64,000 nt of DNA from Paenibacillus dokdonensis. Its GTDB lineage: Bacteria; Bacillota; Bacilli; Paenibacillales; Paenibacillaceae. The notes beneath the pieces are model-generated. The model saw only the letters and a list, made by a program, of their open reading frames with translations, was not told the origin of the DNA and did no database searches. The stretch lies in NCBI RefSeq assembly GCF_004916975.1, contig NZ_STGQ01000001.1, positions 3,341,674-3,405,673 on the forward strand, written 5' to 3'. A program made the translations under genes and the position numbers. This document shows positions 1-8,572 of this stretch, piece after piece; the stretch's first letter is position 1, and the number at the start of each line of letters is the position of its first letter.

Positions 1-70
1 AATATTTCACATACTTTGACTACAAGTGATCTTAAGTATGTATAAGCAAAAATCGGCAAAATTAAACGAA

Positions 71-110
71 AAGAATCATTTCTGCATTCCCCAATACAGA
101 AATGATTCTT
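71..110. terminator. Bidirectional terminator after lysA
   Basis: A 14-bp perfect inverted repeat (aagaatcatttctg and its complement) encloses a 12-nt loop. T-rich tracts flank it on both strands (ttttcgtgtttt on plus, ttttcgtttaatttt on minus). It lies just beyond the lysA stop and probably ends the lysA transcript. The first 70 bases of the window show nothing else recognisable. Confidence 0.75.
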
Positions 111-157
111 TTCGTGTTTTGTTCTTCACCAATTCTTGCTTTAAGTACGGCTGATTT

Positions 158-1489
158 CTATTTCAGAACAGCCTGCTTGCTAATACGCTCAGGTACCATA
201 TCATTGCCAATGATATCCTGCAGTGTTTCCCGGCGTACAACCAGATCGCTTTCGCCCTGATTGACAAAGACAACCGCCGGACGGCGAATCCGGTTATAAT
301 TGCTGGCCATGGAATAGTTGTATGCTCCCGTGCAGGCAACAGCCAGCAAATCGCCACTGTTTACCTTCGGCAGATCCAGATCCCAGATCAGCATATCTCC
401 GCTCTCGCAGCATTTACCGGCAATCGAAACCGTTTCTTGAATCGGTTCATTGGCACGGTTAGCGAGCACTGCTTCATACTTGGATTCGTACAAAGCAGGA
501 CGCGGATTATCCGTCATGCCTCCGTCAACGGCCACATACTTGCGAACGCCGGGAATATCCTTGCTTGTTCCTACGGTATACAACGTCGTGCCGGCATCTC
601 CAACGATGCTGCGTCCCGGCTCTACCCAGATTTCAGGTACTTCTGAAGACCAGCTGGAGAAATGTGTTTTGACTGCATCGGTGATCGCTTTGACATACTG
701 CGAAACCTCAAGCGGTGTGTCGCCTTCCACATAACGGATACCAAAGCCTCCGCCAAGATTGACCACTTTGAACTGTACGCCAAGCTCTTGATGAACCCGC
801 TGAGCGAATTCCGCAACTCTTTGGACAGCCATTTCAAAGCCCTCTACCTCAAAAATCTGAGATCCGATATGGGAGTGCACACCAAGCAGATCCAGATTGG
901 ACTGTTCGGATGCCAGCTTCACAGCTTCAAATGCAGAACCATTTCCGATGTCAAAACCGAATTTCGAATCGGTTTGGCCTGTGGAAATATACTCATGAGT
1001 ATGCGCTTCAACACCTGGTGTTACGCGGAGCAAAATTTGTACACTTACATTTTTCTCGGCAGCCACCGCATTGAGAAGATGAAGCTCAATCAAGTTGTCC
1101 ACAACGAAGCAGCCGATTTCGGCATCAATCGCCATTTCAATCTCTTCAAGTGTCTTGTTGTTGCCGTGAAAATGAATGCGCTTGGCCGGAAAACCCGCCT
1201 GCAGAGCCGTGTACAGCTCACCGTCAGAAACGACATCCAGTGACATACCCTCCTGATCCGCAATACGGCACATGGCCATAACGCAGAACGCTTTGCTCGC
1301 ATATGCTACCTGGAATTTCAGTCCTGACGCGCGAAAAGCGGCTACATACTGCTGACAGCGCTGGCGCACCAGATCTTCATCCACGACATAGAGCGGGGTT
1401 CCGTACTTGGCCTTGAGATCCGTAACATCGCATCCACCGATCTCCAGATGTCCGGCTGCATTTATTTGACTTGTACCATGTAAGAACAT
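158..1489 (-). CDS. lysA: Diaminopimelate decarboxylase
   Basis: Catalyses the last step of lysine synthesis: PLP-dependent decarboxylation of meso-diaminopimelate to L-lysine in the cytosol. The fold-type III decarboxylase signatures are visible: the PLP lysine in VAYASKAF (K66), HFHGNNK, the glycine-rich phosphate loop GGGFGIRY, EPGRSIVG, and the active-site cysteine in CCESGD. The ATG at 1489 is preferred because AAGGG sits 9 nt upstream; it gives 443 residues, normal for the family. The frame stays open further upstream, but those codons have no ribosome site and run towards spoVAF. As in Bacillus subtilis, lysA follows the spoVA genes, which would raise lysine synthesis late in sporulation (inference from synteny). 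Confidence 0.95.
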   Translation of the reverse strand: MFLHGTSQINAAGHLEIGGCDVTDLKAKYGTPLYVVDEDLVRQRCQQYVAAFRASGLKFQVAYASKAFCVMAMCRIADQEGMSLDVVSDGELYTALQAGFPAKRIHFHGNNKTLEEIEMAIDAEIGCFVVDNLIELHLLNAVAAEKNVSVQILLRVTPGVEAHTHEYISTGQTDSKFGFDIGNGSAFEAVKLASEQSNLDLLGVHSHIGSQIFEVEGFEMAVQRVAEFAQRVHQELGVQFKVVNLGGGFGIRYVEGDTPLEVSQYVKAITDAVKTHFSSWSSEVPEIWVEPGRSIVGDAGTTLYTVGTSKDIPGVRKYVAVDGGMTDNPRPALYESKYEAVLANRANEPIQETVSIAGKCCESGDMLIWDLDLPKVNSGDLLAVACTGAYNYSMASNYNRIRRPAVVFVNQGESDLVVRRETLQDIIGNDMVPERISKQAVLK

Positions 1490-1606
1490 ATTCAGCATCC
1501 CTTCGCTTTCTGTGGAACATGTAAAGATTCCATCTGAACTTTTACACCAGTATAACAGACAACGGAAGAGTTTGAATGGATTTTTATGCACATCATTTGT
1601 ATTTTT

Positions 1607-3367
1607 CTACGATTGGTCGGTATTGTCCGGATTTGGAGCCATTCGAGTATTATCCCTTGTTTTGTTGAAGGATGGCCTTTTCTTGGATTCAAGCAGCGGA
1701 AAACGGAATAAAACACTTGCCAGTGCTTTTGCATTAAAAGGTATAAATGGCCACAAATATGAAGAATTGTAGGACCGGTGCATTGTCAACAGCAGGATGA
1801 GCAGCGTGGTGCCAACGACGAAGCCCTGAACTTTAAAAATAGCCACTGCTACCAAGAGCACCAGTCTTACTATCCGATTGGCGAGCCCGAGCTCATAGCT
1901 CGGTGTCGCGAACATTCCGATGGCGGCAACAGCCATATACAACACGACTTCATTTACAAACAGACCTGTCTTGACAGCTATATCGCCGACCAAGATCGCC
2001 GCGATGAGACCCATAGCCGATGCCAATGGCGTCGGTGTATGAACCGCAGCCAAGCGCAGCAAGTCAACCCCAAATTCGACCATGAGAAATTGTGCGATTA
2101 TAGGGATTTTGCCATGATCATGCGGCCCGATAAAATCCAGTACAGCCGGCTTCAATTCAGGATTCACCACAAAGAGCATCCAGAGTGGCAGAAGAAACAT
2201 CGAGGCGAAAATACCGAGGAAGCGGACCCATCTAAGGTACGTGCCCATGAACGGTGTTTGCCGGTTTTCTTCGGCATGCTGGCATAAATCAAAAAAGGTC
2301 GTCGGCATGACCATCACGCTGGGGGAGGTATCCACGAATACGGCCACTCTGCCCGCAAGCAAATGGGCAGAAACCAAATCGGGACGTTCCGAATAGCGAA
2401 CTAACGGATAGGGATGCCAGCCTTTATTGATAATGGCTTCCTCCAGCTGTTTATCCGCCAGCGGAAGCCCTTCAATATCCAATCCTTTAATCTTCTCCCG
2501 GATGGAATCTACCTGCACTTTATCAACGATGTCATCAATATATGCAATACATACATCCGTGCGTGTGCGTCTGCCCACCTGCACCAGGTCGCATTTGAGG
2601 CCCGGATCGCGCAGACGCCTGCGGACGAGTGCCACATTGCTCAGCAGTGTTTCGGTAAAGCCATCTCTTGCTCCGCGCACAACTCTTTCAATACTTGGCT
2701 CTTCCGGGCTGCGTACAGGAAACGTACGTGTATCCATCACGATTGCTGCATGCTCACCCTCGATAAAGAGGGCGGACATTCCCATCAGCACCTTATTGAT
2801 CGTCGAGCTCAGCTTTTTATCGACTTCAACCTGAATATGCGGGATATAGCATTCGAAAAAGGAGCGCAGCGCATCCGTTGACAGCTGATCCGCAGTCAAA
2901 TATGTCAGCCTTTTCAGAATTTCCAGCATAATATTATCCTTGGCGAAGCCATTGACAAAGAATAAGCCCGTTCTCTGTTCGGCCAGCGTCATCTCGCGGA
3001 ATACGATGTCAAAGGAGGTTCCAAGACCAACAACTTCCTTCAACGTTGCCTTCGTCCGGTCCAGGCTTCCCTGTACATCATCGGTCTGCTGCCAATAAAT
3101 GACGGACTCCTCAACCGAGTCGGACTTCTCCGCCTCCCGCTTCTTTTCCTGGGCCTTTAGCTTATCTGACTCCTCCGGATCACCTTCTTCGGAAGAATTT
3201 GCTGATTCCTTCTTTCCCTCCTCCTGCTCCCTTTCTTCGCCAGAAGCTTTATTTCCCTGCTCCTTGTTTTCCTGCTCCTTGTCTGCTTTCTCCTGACCAT
3301 GCTGCATCAGCATCGATAGTCCTGACGGATCCTCTACGCTGTTCTGTTCGTTCTCATGCTTGTTCAT
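1607..3367 (-). CDS. spoVAF: Stage V sporulation protein AF (GerA-family membrane protein)
   Basis: A spore inner-membrane protein of the GerA/SpoVAF family, linked to germination and to the SpoVA dipicolinic-acid channel. The GerA-type soluble domain spans roughly residues 90-370 (motifs FFVNGFAKD, GWHPYPLVRYSERPD, RVAVFVDTSP), followed by about four to five membrane segments and a basic C-terminal tail. The first ~85 residues are a low-complexity Lys/Glu/Gln/Ser-rich stretch, making the protein 586 residues against roughly 490 in B. subtilis. It is the third gene of spoVAA-spoVAB-spoVAF; spoVAC, spoVAD and spoVAE, which lie between in B. subtilis, are absent here. Expression is probably forespore-specific from the promoter before spoVAA. 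Confidence 0.9.
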   Translation of the reverse strand: MNKHENEQNSVEDPSGLSMLMQHGQEKADKEQENKEQGNKASGEEREQEEGKKESANSSEEGDPEESDKLKAQEKKREAEKSDSVEESVIYWQQTDDVQGSLDRTKATLKEVVGLGTSFDIVFREMTLAEQRTGLFFVNGFAKDNIMLEILKRLTYLTADQLSTDALRSFFECYIPHIQVEVDKKLSSTINKVLMGMSALFIEGEHAAIVMDTRTFPVRSPEEPSIERVVRGARDGFTETLLSNVALVRRRLRDPGLKCDLVQVGRRTRTDVCIAYIDDIVDKVQVDSIREKIKGLDIEGLPLADKQLEEAIINKGWHPYPLVRYSERPDLVSAHLLAGRVAVFVDTSPSVMVMPTTFFDLCQHAEENRQTPFMGTYLRWVRFLGIFASMFLLPLWMLFVVNPELKPAVLDFIGPHDHGKIPIIAQFLMVEFGVDLLRLAAVHTPTPLASAMGLIAAILVGDIAVKTGLFVNEVVLYMAVAAIGMFATPSYELGLANRIVRLVLLVAVAIFKVQGFVVGTTLLILLLTMHRSYNSSYLWPFIPFNAKALASVLFRFPLLESKKRPSFNKTRDNTRMAPNPDNTDQS

Positions 3368-3390
3368 AATCCACCCGCACCTTTCGCGTC

Positions 3391-3816
3391 TTACTTTCTG
3401 TATACAAACCAGTCAAACAGTGAGCCTGCCACCTTTCCGGTCACCATAGCCATTAGCAAACCAAACAAATAGTGAATCATTCTCAATCTCTTCGCCAAAA
3501 TCGGAAGCACATTCAGAACTTCTGTCAGGGCCGCTGCCAGCAGGCCAACGAAGATCCCGTTGAACAAACCAACGATAAATCCGGACCATGCCCCGAGTGA
3601 CATCTTCCAGTTCCAAAAATCAAAAACCGTACCTATCAGCGAACCCGACACCATAGCACCCTCATACCAATGAACCCTATGATATGATTTGGTCAACTGA
3701 GCTAACCGCGGAATCATGTCGAGTACGATAAACAACGCAATGACACCTCCGCCTACCGCAATACCGCCTGCGATGCCAAGCAAAATTTGTACAATCCATC
3801 CCAGCATGCTATTCAA
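3391..3816 (-). CDS. spoVAB: Stage V sporulation protein AB
   Basis: A small integral membrane protein of 141 residues with about four predicted hydrophobic segments. The glycine-rich first segment (GIAGGIAVGGGVIALF) and the motif SGFIVGLFNGIFVGLLA are typical of SpoVAB. The family belongs to the spoVA locus, needed for dipicolinic-acid uptake into the forespore; the individual role of AB is not established. Its ATG overlaps the spoVAA stop by four bases, indicating translational coupling. The following spoVAF starts 24 nt after its stop. Confidence 0.9.
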   Translation of the reverse strand: MNSMLGWIVQILLGIAGGIAVGGGVIALFIVLDMIPRLAQLTKSYHRVHWYEGAMVSGSLIGTVFDFWNWKMSLGAWSGFIVGLFNGIFVGLLAAALTEVLNVLPILAKRLRMIHYLFGLLMAMVTGKVAGSLFDWFVYRK

Positions 3817-4454
3817 GTCTTATCACCCTGATTTTGTGATGATTTCATCCGCTTATATTCCTGGGCAACGACGTATTGGTCGATATTCTCCTGGTAGAGA
3901 TACATCTCGACTTCAAGCGGCGTCGGCTCTTCGTTCCATTTTTTCTTGAACAGATGATTAAAAAAAACCACCATACCAAATCCGATACCGAAGGAATACG
4001 CTGTCTGGAACAAATACGGATGCTCGTCCCGTTTGCCTGTCAGCATCTCCACCGTCCGGATCTGGACCTCCTGCATGTTCACGTCCGCGTGGAAATTCAT
4101 AATGGTAAGCGCAGATCCGAAGAATAGCAGCAGCCAGACGAGCAGAAATAGCAGCATCGAGGGCTTTTTAGGTTTTTTGATCACTTCCACAACCACATGA
4201 TGCTGTCCGATCGGTTCGATTTTGGCGCCAGGGATAAGCTCCTGCACCTTTGGAATGATTTGCATAAGATCAATAAGTAACAAGTTACCGTCCCATTTAT
4301 GCGGCTGTACCAGCTCAAGATTGCGAAGCTGCGTCTCCCACTCCGGGTCACTCAATATCCGGGCTACATGCCCGAGTGTTACATTCCTTCCCTGACTTAT
4401 CGGCACGCGGCTGCGCAGCTGCAGGTACACCGTAGGAGCCGGATTTGGAGACAT
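3813..4454 (-). CDS. spoVAA: Stage V sporulation protein AA
   Basis: The first gene of the spoVAA-AB-AF operon, 213 residues. The N-terminal ~95 residues form a soluble beta-rich domain (VYLQLRSRVPISQGRNVTLG). Two membrane segments follow, near residues 100-118 and 150-168, and then a charged tail. This matches SpoVAA, a forespore inner-membrane component associated with the SpoVA channel. The ribosome site AAAGGAGTGATAGGGA precedes the ATG closely. A sigma-G-like promoter lies about 33 nt upstream of the ATG, and the sigF terminator separates this operon from spoIIA-sigF. Confidence 0.9.
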   Translation of the reverse strand: MSPNPAPTVYLQLRSRVPISQGRNVTLGHVARILSDPEWETQLRNLELVQPHKWDGNLLLIDLMQIIPKVQELIPGAKIEPIGQHHVVVEVIKKPKKPSMLLFLLVWLLLFFGSALTIMNFHADVNMQEVQIRTVEMLTGKRDEHPYLFQTAYSFGIGFGMVVFFNHLFKKKWNEEPTPLEVEMYLYQENIDQYVVAQEYKRMKSSQNQGDKT

Positions 4455-4486
4455 TCCCTATCACTCCTTTGCTGTTTCATTGACGT

Positions 4487-4517
4487 TAGTATAGGAAATA
4501 GCGCAGTTTTCTAGTCA
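4487..4517 (-). promoter_or_regulatory. Sigma-G/F-like promoter of spoVAA
   Basis: Read on the minus strand: TGACTA, 18 nt, TATACTA. This differs by one base in each box from the forespore consensus TGAATA / CATACTA. It stands immediately upstream of spoVAA, where B. subtilis uses sigma G. The assignment is by motif and synteny only. Confidence 0.5.
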
Positions 4518-4600
4518 GGTATTGCAATTTCACCATAAAAAGGGGCAGCCTCAAAAAGTCACGGCATCCCTTTACTCACTCTCCATGTCATAACAAAAAA

Positions 4601-4634
4601 ATAGACCGGCCAAGGTTATCCCTGGCCGATCTAT
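4601..4634 (-). terminator. Terminator after sigF
   Basis: Minus-strand hairpin with arms around TAGATCGGCCAGGG / CCTTGGCCGGTCTA, followed by TTTTTTTGTT. It ends the dacF/spoIIA-sigF transcription unit just downstream of the sigF stop. Confidence 0.85.
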
Positions 4635-4640
4635 TGATCT

Positions 4641-5396
4641 TCATTGCGCAATCTGATCACGGATCAGCTGCAATATTTTCTTTTCCAGACGAGATACCTG
4701 CACCTGTGATATCCCAAGCCTCGCGGCTACCTCCGACTGCGTCTGATCGCGGTAATACCGTAGATATACAATCAGCTTCTCACGCTCGGAGAGGCCGTCT
4801 ATGGCCTCGTTCAGAGCAAGCTTATCAAACCACCGTTCCTGGGAGTCGTCAGCAATCTGATCCATAAGCGTGATCGGATCCCCGTCATTCTCAAATACGG
4901 TTTCATGAATAGAGGTTGGCGGCTTGTTGGCTTCCTGGGCGAAAACCACTTCCTCCGGCGTTACCCCGAGCTCTTCAGCAACCTCTTTGATCGTAGGCAG
5001 TCGGTCCAGATGCTTCGACATCTCGTCCTTTTTCTTCCGGACCTTATTGGCCATTTCCTTCAAGGAGCGGCTGACCTTGAGTGTGCCGTCATCCCGCAGG
5101 AAACGCTGAATCTCTCCGATAATCATGGGAACAGCATACGTTGAAAATTTAACATCGTAGCTCAAATCAAATTTATCAACAGACTTCAGCAAACCGATAC
5201 AGCCGATCTGAAACAGATCCTCGGGCTCATAGCCGCGGTTCATGAACCTTTGTACAACGGACCAGACGAGACGGATGTTGCAGTTTACCAGCGTATCGCG
5301 GGCCATGCTGTCACCGGTCTGACTCAGTGCGATCAGACGTTTGACTTCCGCATCTTCCAGATAGGTCTGAGAAGGTTTTTTCACATCAGCATCCAT
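4641..5396 (-). CDS. sigF: RNA polymerase sigma-F factor
   Basis: The first compartment-specific sigma factor of the forespore, 251 residues. Sigma-70 regions are in order: region 2 with the GYEPEDLFQIGCIGLLKSVDKFD motif and the -10-binding segment near STYAVPMIIGEIQRFLRDDG; region 3 (LKEMANKVRKKKDEMS); region 4 helix-turn-helix (LSEREKLIVYLRYYRDQTQSEVAARLGISQVQVSRLEKKIL). It is held inactive by SpoIIAB, encoded 11 nt upstream. The gene order spoIIAA-spoIIAB-sigF is the classic spoIIA operon. After engulfment signalling, its product would activate the sigma-G-controlled genes, including the neighbouring spoVA genes. Confidence 0.97.
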   Translation of the reverse strand: MDADVKKPSQTYLEDAEVKRLIALSQTGDSMARDTLVNCNIRLVWSVVQRFMNRGYEPEDLFQIGCIGLLKSVDKFDLSYDVKFSTYAVPMIIGEIQRFLRDDGTLKVSRSLKEMANKVRKKKDEMSKHLDRLPTIKEVAEELGVTPEEVVFAQEANKPPTSIHETVFENDGDPITLMDQIADDSQERWFDKLALNEAIDGLSEREKLIVYLRYYRDQTQSEVAARLGISQVQVSRLEKKILQLIRDQIAQ

Positions 5397-5407
5397 GCGC
5401 CCAACCC

Positions 5408-5869
5408 CTAATTATACAAAGCTTTCTTGGATTCAATCCTTTTCTTCATCCTGATCGATGTACCGGAGCCAGGTTCGCTGGAAACTTCAAACTCATCCAT
5501 GAAGTTTTCCATGATCGTAAATCCCATTCCTGATCTCTCCAGTTCAGGCTTTGACGTGTATAGCGGCTGCCTTGCCAAATCCAAATCCTCAATGCCGGCT
5601 CCCTTATCTTCAACGGTAATGGTAACCGTGTCGCCGATAATCTCGGCGGTGATAGTGACCTTCCCTTCCGGATTGCTGTCATAACCGTGAATAACACTGT
5701 TCGTGACCGCTTCCGAAATGACCGTTTTCAGATCGCTCAATTCATCCATCGTCGGGTCAAGCTGGGAAATAAAGGCCGCAACCGTTACTCGGGCAAAAGA
5801 TTCATTTTCGGATTTGGATGAAAATTGGAGCGTCATGAAATTGCGCTGCGGAGCCTTTTCTTCATTCAT
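5408..5869 (-). CDS. spoIIAB: Anti-sigma F factor / serine kinase SpoIIAB
   Basis: Binds sigma F and holds it inactive, and phosphorylates the anti-anti-sigma factor SpoIIAA. The GHKL ATPase fold is visible: N-box [12 protein letters not shown] (about residue 46), G1 box [10 protein letters not shown] (about 93) and G2 box [10 protein letters not shown] (about 112). It is 153 residues, close to the usual ~146. Its start ATG overlaps the spoIIAA stop (ATGA), as in other spoIIA operons, so the two proteins should be made in a fixed ratio. Confidence 0.97.
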   Translation of the reverse strand: MNEEKAPQRNFMTLQFSSKSENESFARVTVAAFISQLDPTMDELSDLKTVISEAVTNSVIHGYDSNPEGKVTITAEIIGDTVTITVEDKGAGIEDLDLARQPLYTSKPELERSGMGFTIMENFMDEFEVSSEPGSGTSIRMKKRIESKKALYN

Positions 5870-6219
5870 GACACAACCTCCAGTCCCGAGAGCGCCTGGC
5901 CCTCGTTATCATAAATAGGCATGATCTTAAACAACCCGGACATGTCTAGTAGACGATAGACCGCTTCATTCACATCGCATACCGCCATCTTGCCGCCTTT
6001 GCTTTTGATCAGCTTGTACCGTCCCAAAATAACGCCAAGTCCGGAACTATCCATAAACTGTAAATGTTTGAAACTGAGCACCAAATGCTCCGTTTGTCCT
6101 TTCTGGATGGATTCATCCAGCTGTAAACGGACATGATCGGCTGTATGATGATCAAGCTCTCCGGATAGACGGACAATCAGTGTTTTGCGGTGATGTTCCA
6201 TTTCCACTTGCAAATTCAC
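5866..6219 (-). CDS. spoIIAA: Anti-sigma F factor antagonist SpoIIAA
   Basis: A STAS-domain anti-anti-sigma factor of 117 residues. Its dephosphorylated form, produced by SpoIIE, displaces sigma F from SpoIIAB. The phosphorylatable serine is in [13 protein letters not shown] (Ser58/59). The ribosome site AGGAAGGAGAG lies 9-10 nt before a GTG/ATG pair; the ATG of [10 protein letters not shown] is used here. It is the first gene of spoIIAA-spoIIAB-sigF and lies downstream of a sigma-H-type promoter. Confidence 0.96.
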   Translation of the reverse strand: MNLQVEMEHHRKTLIVRLSGELDHHTADHVRLQLDESIQKGQTEHLVLSFKHLQFMDSSGLGVILGRYKLIKSKGGKMAVCDVNEAVYRLLDMSGLFKIMPIYDNEGQALSGLEVVS

Positions 6220-6251
6220 GCCTGCTCACTCTCCTTCCTGTCTTGAACAAG

Positions 6252-6293
6252 GATTTCTACGCAGTAAAAAGAGATTCCTGCACCCCGACAAAA
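6252..6293 (-). promoter_or_regulatory. Sigma-H-like promoter of spoIIA with Spo0A-box-like site
   Basis: On the minus strand, GCAGGAATC (6281-6273), a 12-nt spacer and GTAGAAATC (6260-6252) match the sigma-H consensus RnAGGAwww / RnnGAATww closely. TTTTGTCGGGG (6293-6283), immediately upstream, resembles the Spo0A box TTGTCGAA. This is where B. subtilis spoIIA is activated by sigma H and phosphorylated Spo0A. Motif match, not tested. Confidence 0.65.
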
Positions 6294-6310
6294 CTAGAAG
6301 AAAACTGCTA

Positions 6311-7489
6311 TCAATCTACAAGAAATAATTTGGCTGTCGTTCGCTTGAAAAGCTTCCACCAGCTCGCCTTTCCGATCTGTTCAGGGGATTTGAGCTCGAA
6401 TTCCTTGAGAACTTTGTCGCCTTGGTAAACCACCAGCTTACCGAGCACCTGTCCAGCCTGAACCGGGGCTTTTACTTCTTTCGGAACTTGGATCTCATGA
6501 CGAACGCCCTCCGCTTTGGCATTTTTCTTCAGAAGAACACTGTAGTTTTGTCCGGCGGTAAGCGTCAGTTCCTTGACATTGCCTTTATTGATTTTTACCG
6601 TTCCGATCGTATCTCCCGGTTTGAATATCGTATGGGTACTGTACTGCGCAAACATATAATCAAACATCTTGGACACTTCTTCATTACGCGTCTTTGTGTT
6701 CGGCTCGCCGAGTACAACTGCAACCGCTCTTAGATTACCATTCACGGCGGTAGCCGAAAGGCAGAACTTCGCTTCAGAGGTGTATCCTGTTTTCAATCCG
6801 TCGGCCCCGGTATAAAAGCGAACCAGCTTGTTCGTATTTACGAGCCAGAACGGCTTCTGTGAATCTTTGCGCAGATAATCCTGATATGAGCCGGTGTATT
6901 TGGTAATTTCCTTATGCTTCAAAAGCTCACGGCTGATCACCGCAATATCATGTGCAGAGGAGTAGTGATTTTCCGCAGGAAGTCCGTTACAGTTAGCAAA
7001 ATGGGTGTCCGTAAGTCCCAGCTCCTGCACCTTGTCATTCATCATTTGAACGAAGGCTTCTTCGGTTCCGGCGAGCTTCTCTGCCATCGCGACAGAAGCA
7101 TCATTACCCGATGCCATCGCAATCCCTTTCAGCATTTCATTGACAGACATTTCCTCGCCTGGTTCCAGGAAAATCTGCGAGCCTCCCATGGATGCAGCAT
7201 ATTCACTCGTGCGGACCATGTCGGTCAGCTTCAGCTTCCCGGAGTCAATTGCCTCCATGGTAAGCAGCATGGTCATGATCTTGGTGATACTGGCTGGCGG
7301 CAGTTTATCATGGCTGTTTTTTTCATAGATAATAGTTCCTGTATCCGCATCCATGAGGATGGCAGACTTGGCATTTGCCGCGAGTTCCGCTTGGGCGGAC
7401 TGCTTGGCCTTTTCCTCAGCAGATCCCATTTGCGGAAAAGCAGTCGAAAAGCATAACATAAGCACAACTGCCAATAGCGTTTTTTTCAA
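6311..7489 (-). CDS. dacF: D-alanyl-D-alanine carboxypeptidase DacF (PBP5 family)
   Basis: A secreted penicillin-binding protein (peptidase family S11) that trims the terminal D-Ala of peptidoglycan stem peptides; DacF acts on the spore cortex. A signal peptide covers residues 1-24. The three active-site motifs are SITK (67-70), SGN (127-129) and KTG (233-235). A C-terminal PBP5-type beta domain follows from ~residue 285, ending in a hydrophobic/amphipathic tail. The start codon is TTG, with CAGGAGGGG about 9 nt upstream. It sits directly upstream of spoIIAA, so read-through from dacF may add to spoIIA expression, as in B. subtilis. Confidence 0.93.
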   Translation of the reverse strand: MKKTLLAVVLMLCFSTAFPQMGSAEEKAKQSAQAELAANAKSAILMDADTGTIIYEKNSHDKLPPASITKIMTMLLTMEAIDSGKLKLTDMVRTSEYAASMGGSQIFLEPGEEMSVNEMLKGIAMASGNDASVAMAEKLAGTEEAFVQMMNDKVQELGLTDTHFANCNGLPAENHYSSAHDIAVISRELLKHKEITKYTGSYQDYLRKDSQKPFWLVNTNKLVRFYTGADGLKTGYTSEAKFCLSATAVNGNLRAVAVVLGEPNTKTRNEEVSKMFDYMFAQYSTHTIFKPGDTIGTVKINKGNVKELTLTAGQNYSVLLKKNAKAEGVRHEIQVPKEVKAPVQAGQVLGKLVVYQGDKVLKEFELKSPEQIGKASWWKLFKRTTAKLFLVD

Positions 7490-7682
7490 AATAAGTCCCC
7501 TCCTGACCTCTGGTCATTAGTGATATGAGAATTTTGGAAATCCTGCATCACCCTAAAGCCTGCGTGAATTCACAAAAATTCTGATATTGCTGCTGTTTTC
7601 CAGTGTCGTCAGGTTGGCAGAAAAATATTCCATGCAAAGGTGGGATACGAAGGAAAATTTTGGGGAAACCGAACAAAAAAAA

Positions 7683-7705
7683 TCCACAGGTCTATGACCT
7701 GTGGA
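7683..7705 (-). terminator. Terminator after pupG
   Basis: A 10-bp perfect stem (tccacaggtc / gacctgtgga) with a 3-nt loop is followed on the minus strand by a run of eight T residues. It ends the xerD-pupG unit and insulates dacF. Confidence 0.9.
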
Positions 7706-7747
7706 CATTCACATTCATTTGATTAAGAAAAAGGTTATGCTCCAGTC

Positions 7748-8572
7748 TTACATGTTCGGAATGACAGCGAGCACGAGGCTCAGGAATTTCTCACGCACGC
7801 GGTCCGTGGTTTCCATGACTTCGTCATGCGAAAGCGGCTGGTCCAATATCCCCGCAGCCATGTTGCTGATGCAGGAAATACCAAGCACTTCGAGTCCGGC
7901 ATGGCGAGCTACGATGGTTTCTGATACCGTTGACATTCCTACAGCGTCAGCGCCCAGAGTCCGCAGCATTCTGATTTCAGCAGGAGTTTCATAGGTAGGA
8001 CCCAGCAGTCCTGCATATACCCCTTCTTGGACATGAATGCCTTTGGATTCAGCCGTATCCTTCAGAAGCTTGCGCAGACGGCGGCTGTAGCCTTCGGACA
8101 TATCCGGGAAACGCACGCCAAGTGCAGCGTCATTAGGACCGATGAGCGGATTTTTGCCAGTGAGATTTAAATGATCCGAAATCACCATCAGGTCCCCTGG
8201 CTCATAGGAGGTATTCACGCCTCCGGCTGCATTGGTTACGAGCAGGCTTGAAACACCCAGCTCCTTCATCACGCGTACCGGAAATGCCGTCACTTCAGGG
8301 CCATATCCTTCATACATATGGAAACGGCCTTTCATCATGACTACAGCACGTCCTTCGATAGTCCCGAGCAGCAGCTCACCGTCATGTCCTTCTACAGTGG
8401 ACACTGGGAAATGAGGAATATCCTGATAAGGAATCGAAATACCGTCCTGAATCAAATCCGCAAGAACACCCAGCCCTGATCCTAAAATCAGGCCTACCTC
8501 CGGTTTCGCTTCTGTTTTGCTTTGAATATAAGCTGCCGCCTCTTGAATGACTGTCTGATTAATCGTTGTCAT
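7748..8572 (-). CDS. pupG: Purine-nucleoside phosphorylase
   Basis: Phosphorolyses guanosine and inosine to the free base plus (deoxy)ribose-1-phosphate, in purine salvage. 274 residues, the trimeric low-molecular-mass family. Signatures: phosphate-binding GSGLG (about residue 32) and GRFHMYEGY, the base-binding region NAAGGVN, YETPAEIRML, and GMSTVSE. The ribosome site AAGGAGA lies 9 nt before the ATG. The start lies 14 bases inside xerD, so the two are coupled. In B. subtilis, drm (phosphopentomutase) lies between xerD and pupG; it is missing here. Confidence 0.95.
   Translation of the reverse strand: MTTINQTVIQEAAAYIQSKTEAKPEVGLILGSGLGVLADLIQDGISIPYQDIPHFPVSTVEGHDGELLLGTIEGRAVVMMKGRFHMYEGYGPEVTAFPVRVMKELGVSSLLVTNAAGGVNTSYEPGDLMVISDHLNLTGKNPLIGPNDAALGVRFPDMSEGYSRRLRKLLKDTAESKGIHVQEGVYAGLLGPTYETPAEIRMLRTLGADAVGMSTVSETIVARHAGLEVLGISCISNMAAGILDQPLSHDEVMETTDRVREKFLSLVLAVIPNM

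Noticed and set aside
662..1243. Plus-strand 193-codon open frame inside lysA
   Set aside because: It lies antisense to a fully conserved enzyme, has no ribosome site or recognisable domain, and is explained by the codon structure of lysA.
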